Source: Armatimonadota bacterium
GTDB lineage: Bacteria; Armatimonadota; Zipacnadia; Zipacnadales; FEN-943
Length of the DNA stretch: 19,897 nucleotides
Reading direction: 5' to 3'
Assembly (NCBI GenBank): GCA_026419655.1
Contig: JANZZA010000574.1
Coordinates: 1-19,897, forward strand
Shown here piece by piece: positions 14,347 to 19,897 of this stretch. The translations under genes were made by a program, and so were the position numbers. Every line of letters begins with the position of its first letter. Within the stretch, counting starts at the first letter, position 1. A model generated the notes under the pieces. That model saw only the letters and a program-made list of their open reading frames with translations, searched no databases and had not been told where the DNA came from.

Positions 14347-15396
14347 ATGGGCACAGCGCCTGTACTTTGCGCACTGCTACTGACATGGTCGGCAGCCGCC
14401 GCCCCACAACCCTCAGGGGCGGGCAAGTCCCAGGCCCAGCAGGGCGCCCCAAAAGCTACTCCCTCCGCACCCGACCAGAAGCCCAAGCCAGCGGAGGACG
14501 AGGAGAAAGATAAGGTAATCGTCGAGAACGCGGACCGGCTGCGCTACGACGGCGACCGCAAAGTCTACGTGCTTGAAGGCAATGTCCGCATGAAACACAA
14601 AGATGTCGTGCTCACATGTGACTACGCCGAATATTGGGAAGAGCGCGACGAAGCCCAGGCGCGAGGCCATCTACTGCTCAGAGATCCCGAGTCGTCCATC
14701 ACCGGCGACACAATCCGCGTAGATTTCACAGACGAGATTGCGGTCGTAGAAGGCAACGTGGTCATCGTCACGCAAAAGCAAAAGAAGGCTGAGGGCGAAA
14801 GCACCGGCAGCAGTACGGTCGAAGGGAACAAGGGCCAGGGCGACACCCGCGCCGCTGCTGGCGGGGCAGGTGAGCAAGCAGGCCAGGATAGCAGCGCCTC
14901 CAAACAAGAGCAACCAAAGTCGCAGCCGTCCGGTGGAGAGTCGGGGCAAGAAGACCGCCCGAAGAGCATCCGCGAGGCGCGAGAGCGCAAAACCACGATA
15001 TACTGCCCGCGCGTGCGGTACAGATACACCGAGGGCCAGCGCTACGCGTGGATAAGCGGCCCAATTCGGGCCGAGCAGAAGGGTCGCCAGGCATGGGCTG
15101 ACCAGGCAGAATACGACGATGAAGAAGGCGTGCTCAAGCTAGTGGGCAATGTACGCGTGAAAACCGACGAAGGCGACGAGTTCACGTGCCCGGCGGCGGT
15201 TGTTTCTGTTGAAGAAGAATGGCTACGCGCTGAGAAGATTTCCGGGATAGCCATCCGAAAGAAAAAGAAAACTGAACAGACCAGCCAGCCGGCGACTGCA
15301 ACTGAACAAACTGTCCCTCCTTCCGAGACAGAAGAGCACCCACCACCCACATCACCTGCAAAAGTGGACCAGCCGCCACCTGCGCCCCCGCGATAG
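14347..15396 (+). CDS. lptA: LptA/OstA-like periplasmic protein with a disordered insert
   Basis: 349 residues, about twice the size of E. coli LptA. A Sec signal (about 5-19, AAAA cut site) is followed by a low-complexity Pro/Lys/Glu stretch and an OstA-type repeat region (57-142) with VIVENADRLRYDGDRKVYVLEGNV and ITGDTIRVDFTDEIAVVEGNV motifs. Residues about 143-212 are a Gly/Ser/Gln/Glu-rich insert of probably disordered sequence; OstA-like repeats then resume at 216-302 (IYCPRVRYRY, AWADQAEYDDEEGVLKLVGNVRV). The tail is Lys- then Pro-rich. LptA polymers form the periplasmic bridge for lipopolysaccharide. The ATG at 14347 is chosen for its compact signal peptide; ATG 14281, overlapping lptC, would add 22 residues. 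It could instead be a joined pair of OstA units. Confidence 0.82.
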   Translation: MGTAPVLCALLLTWSAAAAPQPSGAGKSQAQQGAPKATPSAPDQKPKPAEDEEKDKVIVENADRLRYDGDRKVYVLEGNVRMKHKDVVLTCDYAEYWEERDEAQARGHLLLRDPESSITGDTIRVDFTDEIAVVEGNVVIVTQKQKKAEGESTGSSTVEGNKGQGDTRAAAGGAGEQAGQDSSASKQEQPKSQPSGGESGQEDRPKSIREARERKTTIYCPRVRYRYTEGQRYAWISGPIRAEQKGRQAWADQAEYDDEEGVLKLVGNVRVKTDEGDEFTCPAAVVSVEEEWLRAEKISGIAIRKKKKTEQTSQPATATEQTVPPSETEEHPPPTSPAKVDQPPPAPPR

Positions 15397-15465
15397 CGCA
15401 CCTTGACCTGCCGCGGCCGAGGAGCAGGGTGAGTGTGCGGCAGGGAATCGCTGCGGGAAGACGAA

Positions 15466-15484
15466 GCTAGACTTGTGGTCTAGC
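15466..15484 (+). promoter_or_regulatory. Perfect 7-bp inverted repeat between lptA-like and TPR/M48-like genes
   Basis: GCTAGAC (15466-15472) and GTCTAGC (15478-15484) flank a 5-base loop TTGTG, in the 159-base gap. No T tract follows. It could be a weak transcript end, an mRNA stem or an operator; the sequence does not decide. Confidence 0.35.
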
Positions 15485-15555
15485 GAGGCCCGCCATGACA
15501 AGATAAGGCCTCGTGTGGTGAAGATCACCGCGGATGCCTGTCGGGGGTGAATGCC

Positions 15556-17004
15556 ATGAGCAGCCAGGAGAGCTTCCCTGAGCGGCAGCAGGCGGAAGCC
15601 ACCTTTCTCCGCGCCATGGAACAAGCTCAGCGAGGCCACTTAGACCGTGCCATCGAGCTGGCTGAAGAAGCAGTCGAGTACGACGACACCTTCTTAGAAG
15701 CACGCCGGTGGCTAGCCGAGGTTTACGAACAGATAGACGACCGCCGCCAGGCGTCCCGGCATCTGCAGGCGCTGATCCACGCGAACAAGGACGACGAAAA
15801 GGCCTGGCAAGACCTCGAGCGCGTAGACCCAAACGCTGCCGCCCGACTGAAGCGGGTGGCCGAACTTGGCCCCGACCCCTTTGTGGCAGCGAGACAAGCC
15901 GCCGCCCACCTCGAGGACCTGCTCGAAGACGTCCATGGCGTGGAGGAGGAGCCTGGCGAGGAGGCCGAGCCCTACGAAGATTTCGCTACGCATACTGCCA
16001 CAACCAAAGAAGAGGCCATGGCCTTGCTGGCAGAAGACGAGGAAACGGAAGAGCCAAGGGCTGCTGAGCCGCGAAAGCCTTCTGCCGAGGCGGAGGAGAT
16101 GCTCGAACAGGAGCCGGCCGGGCCCCCTGGCGCGAGAGGGCGGGCCGAGGTTATTGTCGGCGACCTTCAGCCTTGGGAGTATGAGCAGGACCGCCCGTAC
16201 CGGCAGAAGTTTCTGGAAGACCATATACTTGCCGAGGTGGTCAGGAGAATTGAGGAAACCTGGGAAGACCCGGACCAGTGGCAGACGGTGCTCGCAGACT
16301 GTGCTCATGCGTCCAAACAAACCCACACGGTCCTATTCGCGGCGGCTGACGAAGTGGTGGCAGTTTTAGGCGGGCCGGCCCCGATGCTCCTAATCGCACC
16401 CGAAGGTATTCCGCACATCATTCCTATCCGGCAACCAGAATTCGAAATAGCAGCCGCCACGGGACTTCTGCGGGTGCTCCAGGGAGCGCAGTTGGTCTTT
16501 GCAGTGGGACGTTGCTATTCGTACTTCTTATCCGGGAACGTGGCCTTGCTCCACGCCACCCTGGTAGCAACGGACCGGCCGCCCACTGTGATGGGGATCT
16601 GTGAACAGGCCGCCAAGGAATACTTGTGGGACATAGCTGGTAGCTGGTTCGAAAGCCAGTCGAAGCCAGAACGCGAGCGGGCGGCGGGCCTGGCCCATGC
16701 CTGGCAACTGCGCTGCGAGCTATCGGCAGACCGAGCCGGTCTGCTGGCATGTGGCAACGTCGAAGCAGCATGCGATGCCATCGCGAAAATGTCCCAGCAT
16801 ACGGCCCAACAGGCCGCCGGGATGACGTGGCGCGCGCTGCTGGAGAAACACAAGGACAAGGACCCAGCCCAGCTTGCCGCGATACCTGTCAAGCAAGACC
16901 CGCGATACAGTGACTGTTATGCGGTCTACCGGATACGCGCCATCCGGTGGTGGGCCACCACAGACCAGTACAAAGCTCTGGCTGCCCAGTACCGGCGCGA
17001 TTGA
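15556..17004 (+). CDS. TPR protein with inactive M48-like peptidase domain
   Basis: 482 residues with no signal peptide or membrane segment, so probably cytoplasmic. Residues 12-95 form about two TPR-like helical repeats; 119-190 is a very acidic linker. The C-terminal part aligns by eye with M48 peptidases: the segment LVFAVGRCYSYFLSGNVALL (313-332) sits where FVLGHELGHIxSGHVxL is expected, so HExxH has become RCYSY and the following His is Asn328. Yet the downstream zinc-ligand helix ELSADRAGLLA (388-398) is intact. It should therefore be unable to bind zinc normally and act as a scaffold or sensor (inference). The ATG at 15556 has GGGGGTG six bases upstream; GTG 15547 is an alternative. 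The gene lies between the LptA-like gene and the flippase gene. In E. coli the M48-TPR protein BepA helps LptD assembly, but that one is periplasmic and active. Confidence 0.78.
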   Translation: MSSQESFPERQQAEATFLRAMEQAQRGHLDRAIELAEEAVEYDDTFLEARRWLAEVYEQIDDRRQASRHLQALIHANKDDEKAWQDLERVDPNAAARLKRVAELGPDPFVAARQAAAHLEDLLEDVHGVEEEPGEEAEPYEDFATHTATTKEEAMALLAEDEETEEPRAAEPRKPSAEAEEMLEQEPAGPPGARGRAEVIVGDLQPWEYEQDRPYRQKFLEDHILAEVVRRIEETWEDPDQWQTVLADCAHASKQTHTVLFAAADEVVAVLGGPAPMLLIAPEGIPHIIPIRQPEFEIAAATGLLRVLQGAQLVFAVGRCYSYFLSGNVALLHATLVATDRPPTVMGICEQAAKEYLWDIAGSWFESQSKPERERAAGLAHAWQLRCELSADRAGLLACGNVEAACDAIAKMSQHTAQQAAGMTWRALLEKHKDKDPAQLAAIPVKQDPRYSDCYAVYRIRAIRWWATTDQYKALAAQYRRD

Positions 17005-17061
17005 GCCGGTCGCGGCACAGCGTCGGCAATACTTTGCGACTAACCCTGCCAGGTAGAGCCC

Positions 17062-18603
17062 ATGCCTGACGACGAAGTAAAGCTTCGCGACCGGCAGCAA
17101 CACGCGCGGACTGGGCTTTTGGCAAGTTTTCTCATGGTGGCCGGCAGCGGCTACTTCGAGCTGCTGACAGGTCTCGTTCGTTCCGTCCTCGTCATGCGCC
17201 TGCTCGGCCCTACTGGCGTGGGCCTGGTAGGTATCATCCTGCTACTTGAGCGATACCTGAGCAACGTTCACTTTGGCGCCCTCCACGGGATTTCCAAGCT
17301 CTTACCCAGGGCAATTGCTGCCGAGGATGAAGCTCGTGCCCAGCAGATTGAGAACACGGGCGCAACCTGGGTGATGGCCACTGCGACATTGGGTGCGGCT
17401 GGGGTGGTGGTGGGTGCTTTGCTGTGGCCGGGCCTAGCGCTACCCACCCGGCTCGTCCTCGGCCTAGGGGCCGCCGTTTTTCTGTGCGACCAAGCCTATA
17501 ACCTCTATCGCGTAGTCGGGCGGTCGTGGCAGGTGTATACCCCGCTCGTGGTGGGTTCAGTGGTCTGGACGTGTTCTCTGACGGTGCTCATGGTAGTCGG
17601 GGCCTGGGCGGCCGGGCCCGTGGGGGCTGCAATGGGCTGGCTAGTTGCAAGCTCCGTGTCCGCCTACGCGCTTCATGCCTCCGTGCGCCTGCAGCCTAAG
17701 ATGTCCATGCACTGGCCAGCCTTGCGCAGCCTATTACTCGCAGGGCTGCCCCTAACAGCGATGGCCTTCGCTGACACCCTCCTGCTCACCCTTGATGCCA
17801 CCATTCTCTTGCGACATGGGGCAACGGTCTTTGGCCTGTATAGCGGGATTGCCATCCAAGCGCGGCGCTACATCTTCAACCTTGTTCGGTCCCTGAGCTT
17901 TGTGCTGATGCCTCATCTGCTCGAGGAATATGGGCGGCACCGCTGCAATAAACGGCTCCGCGCAGCAGCCCTGGAACCGACCATCGCGCTGGCGATTGGA
18001 GTCCCTCTGCTGGCGGCAGTGACTGCAGTACTTCTCCCGCCAGCCGCGCGCACCCTCGTGCCAAAGTTTTCTGCGGGTGTGCCAGCCGGCCAGATAGCAG
18101 CCTTTGGGACCTGCCTCATGACGCTGCCGCTGGCGCTGAGCATATGCCTGGTGGTGCTTAATCGGGAATGGGAAGCCGTTGCGGGGCAGGTGGCCGGCGC
18201 GGCAGCCATAGCTCTTTGCGTATGGGGCCCCGCTTCACGCGGTGATCTCACGGTTACCGCCATCGCCGCGGCCTTTGGCTGCTGGGTCACGACTATCGCC
18301 ATCGGGATCAATGCCCTGGCGCGGTTGGGCGAGCCGGTCCTGAAAGCCGTGCTGACCCTTGCGACGCTGCATCTGCCTCTGGCTTGGACGCTTGCTGCAT
18401 GGCAGGTGGCCCATCGCCTGGCAGAATACTCGCTGCATCTTCACGCAGACACCTGGGCAGGGGCCCTGGTGCGGTTAGGCATAATGAGCATATGTCTCTC
18501 GCCTCTTGTTGCTTACGCCGCCAAACGGTTCGACGTGCGGGGGCGCACCCGGCGTGCCTTGACAGCTCTCCGCAAGCCTGCGGTGGGTGAAAGCAATGAG
18601 TAG
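17062..18603 (+). CDS. MOP-superfamily flippase (Wzx/polysaccharide exporter type)
   Basis: 513 residues with about twelve to fourteen hydrophobic segments and few charged residues between them. The N-terminal region (residues 17-85), with FLMVAGSGYFELLTGLVRSVLVMRLLGPTGVGLVGI and later LHGISKLLPRAIAAEDEARAQQ, matches the opening of the polysaccharide-biosynthesis flippase family, in which a ARxLGPxxxGxxG motif is common. These proteins flip undecaprenyl-linked glycans or lipid precursors across the inner membrane. The ATG has AGGTAGAG upstream with about eight bases of spacing. The stop overlaps the start of the EamA-sensor gene by 8 bases, so the pair is coupled. Which glycan it carries is not shown; no glycosyltransferase is in the window. 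Confidence 0.85.
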   Translation: MPDDEVKLRDRQQHARTGLLASFLMVAGSGYFELLTGLVRSVLVMRLLGPTGVGLVGIILLLERYLSNVHFGALHGISKLLPRAIAAEDEARAQQIENTGATWVMATATLGAAGVVVGALLWPGLALPTRLVLGLGAAVFLCDQAYNLYRVVGRSWQVYTPLVVGSVVWTCSLTVLMVVGAWAAGPVGAAMGWLVASSVSAYALHASVRLQPKMSMHWPALRSLLLAGLPLTAMAFADTLLLTLDATILLRHGATVFGLYSGIAIQARRYIFNLVRSLSFVLMPHLLEEYGRHRCNKRLRAAALEPTIALAIGVPLLAAVTAVLLPPAARTLVPKFSAGVPAGQIAAFGTCLMTLPLALSICLVVLNREWEAVAGQVAGAAAIALCVWGPASRGDLTVTAIAAAFGCWVTTIAIGINALARLGEPVLKAVLTLATLHLPLAWTLAAWQVAHRLAEYSLHLHADTWAGALVRLGIMSICLSPLVAYAAKRFDVRGRTRRALTALRKPAVGESNE

Positions 18604-19878
18604 GACCCATGGGCGAGGTCGGCTGCCCGAAGCTCCAGTCGCGGCAGTGGTCCTCGCTGCAATGATGACTGGCGCTGCTCCCGTCCTGACTAAGTTCATT
18701 CTCCGCCACCTGAACGTCGAGTCTGTGCTGATATGGCGGTATCTATTGGCGCTGTTACCAGTAGCTCTTGTCGCCGCAGTGCGCGCACCAAGAATACAAC
18801 AAATGCCAATCGCTCCCCGCAAACTGTCTCTAATGTCCCACACCTCTTTGGCCGTGGTGGCTATCTTTGGCTCGGGGGCAAGCGCGTTACTGTTCACAGG
18901 ATCCCTGCTTTATGCGCCAGCCGCCGTGAGTAATGCCCTTTCCAAAGCCGGGCCTCTCCTCGTTGCTTTCCTGGCTTACGTATGGCTACAGGAGCCAGTG
19001 TCGCTCGGCAGCCTCAGTATGGTGGCGGCCATGCTGCTGGCGGCCGGGCTACTGGGGGCTGGGGAATTCAGCGCCTCCACCGCGGTCTCCGGTCACGCAG
19101 CGGCTGGAGTAGGGATGGCTGTGGCGGCCGGGCTGATGCGTGCCTCGTCAGAAGTGGCAGCGAAAGCAGCCCTAGCTACCTGGCAGCCAGTGGCCGTCGC
19201 ATCAGCTCGTTTCCTCGGCGGCGTAGTGTTAGCCGCAGGCGCGGCTGTTCTTCGCCGCCAGCCTCTTATTTTCCCAGAGGGCCTGGCAGAGTGGACGGCG
19301 CTATTGGCTCTCGCATCGGTGTGCACAGCTTTGCCTATCTGGTTGTACTACTCGGGCATGGCTAAGCTGCCAGTGCACCATGCTGCAGGCTTGCGAACGG
19401 CCGGGACAGCGGTAACAGCCATAGCATCATGGCTGGTTTTAGGGGAGCGGCTAGGAAGTCTGCACCTGCTCGGCCTGGGAGCCCTGCTCTTGGCAGCGTA
19501 TGCAATGGCCCATATGCCGGCCGAGGGCGCGGCCCGACGTGCGCCGCTGCCACGCCTGTCGGGCAAACTGGTGAGCTTCGTTGCAGCAGTCGTGGCGGCC
19601 AGCATATTACTCGCCGGCGCGCTTCAGGCCTGCCAGCTGCACGCTCTTCTCACCCGAGAAGTCGAAGCTTCGCTGAGCCGGGCAGCCGCCCTCATCGGCC
19701 ACGTCGTCAGCATACAACAGGTCCCAGCCCCAGTGCTTCGTCGCTACTTCGATTCTCTCGTGCGCGAGCAAATGAGTGGGCCGGGTTATCGGGCAGAATT
19801 CTCCTACATCATCCTGGCCGACCAAGCAGGGGTGCCTTTGGCGTGGGCGTTTCGACGAGACGACTGGCCATCTGATGC
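18596..19878 (+). CDS. EamA/DMT transporter fused to a membrane-anchored sensor-like module (3' partial)
   Basis: At least 427 residues, still open at the contig edge. Residues 13-308 form a ten-segment EamA drug/metabolite transporter: two halves, with KxILRHLNVESVLIWRY in the first and the typical WLVLGERLGSLHLLGLGALL (279-298) in the second. A usual EamA protein would end here. Instead, after a basic linker (GAARRAPLPRLSGK), an eleventh membrane segment (325-345) leads to TREVEASLSRAAALIGHVV and then FSYIILADQAGVPLAWAFR (402-420), the sort of sequence found in extracytoplasmic sensor domains of kinases and other HAMP-type receptors. The rest, perhaps a further membrane segment and output domain, is missing. 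The ATG overlaps the flippase stop (ATGAGTAG) and has GGTGGGTGA five bases before. The last codons of the open frame come from adapter and are excluded. Confidence 0.8.
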
Positions 19879-19897
19879 CTGTCTCTTATACACATCT
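19879..19897. other. Sequencing adapter (Tn5/Nextera mosaic end) at contig edge
   Basis: The last 19 bases, CTGTCTCTTATACACATCT, are the reverse complement of the Tn5 mosaic end used in Nextera/tagmentation libraries. The match is exact over all 19 bases and ends at the window edge. It is untrimmed read-through carried into the assembly, not genomic sequence, and gives false codons (Leu-Leu-Tyr-Thr-Ser) at the end of the open frame. Confidence 0.97.

Noticed and set aside
15712..16326. 204-codon minus-strand open frame opposite the TPR/M48-like gene
   Set aside because: Mirror of a GC-rich, acidic coding region; no start signal and no recognisable domain.
1..19897. CRISPR array, tRNA, rRNA, insertion sequence or phage genes
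   Set aside because: No regularly spaced repeats, cloverleaf-like segments, transposase or integrase frames were seen on reading both strands.

Overview
This window is a GC-rich (roughly 60% by eye) piece of a bacterial chromosome, most likely a metagenome contig. The bacterium has two membranes: it carries LptA- and LptC-type lipopolysaccharide transport proteins and a large outer-membrane beta-barrel candidate. The mix of sugar ABC transporter genes without an ATPase, a uroporphyrinogen-decarboxylase-fold protein next to them, a prepilin-like globular domain and a C-terminal 'GWNMVGVP' domain on a secreted protein recalls Armatimonadota or a neighbouring poorly cultured phylum. That assignment is inference; there is no rRNA or universal marker here.

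Layout. (1) 279-4078, minus strand: a sugar-type ABC importer operon in the order binding lipoprotein, unknown membrane-anchored protein, MalF-type permease, MalG-type permease. (2) 4163-5997, plus strand, divergent from the transporter across only 84 bp: a UroD/MtaA-like protein, then a TTG-started membrane protein whose C-terminal half looks like the globular part of a prepilin. (3) 6295-13310, plus: three exported proteins in series, namely a 1117-residue beta-barrel with a Gly/Tyr-rich tail, a 793-residue secreted protein with a degenerate zincin-like segment, and a lipoprotein made of about four carboxypeptidase-regulatory-like (beta-sandwich) domains. (4) 13635-19878, plus: an envelope cluster of LptC-like, LptA-like, TPR plus inactive M48-like protein, MOP/Wzx-type flippase and an EamA transporter fused to a sensor-like module that runs off the end.

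The last 19 bases (19879-19897) match the Tn5/Nextera mosaic-end adapter and are not genomic. They also supply the last codons of the open frame at the right edge, so that gene is cut by the library, not by biology.

The most unusual points are the EamA-sensor fusion, the M48-like protein that has lost HExxH but kept the distal ELSADRAG helix, a second degenerate zincin-like segment 5 kb away, an LptA split by a disordered insert, and a hairpin-rich 320-bp leader before the lpt genes. No CRISPR array, tRNA, rRNA, insertion sequence or phage gene was seen.
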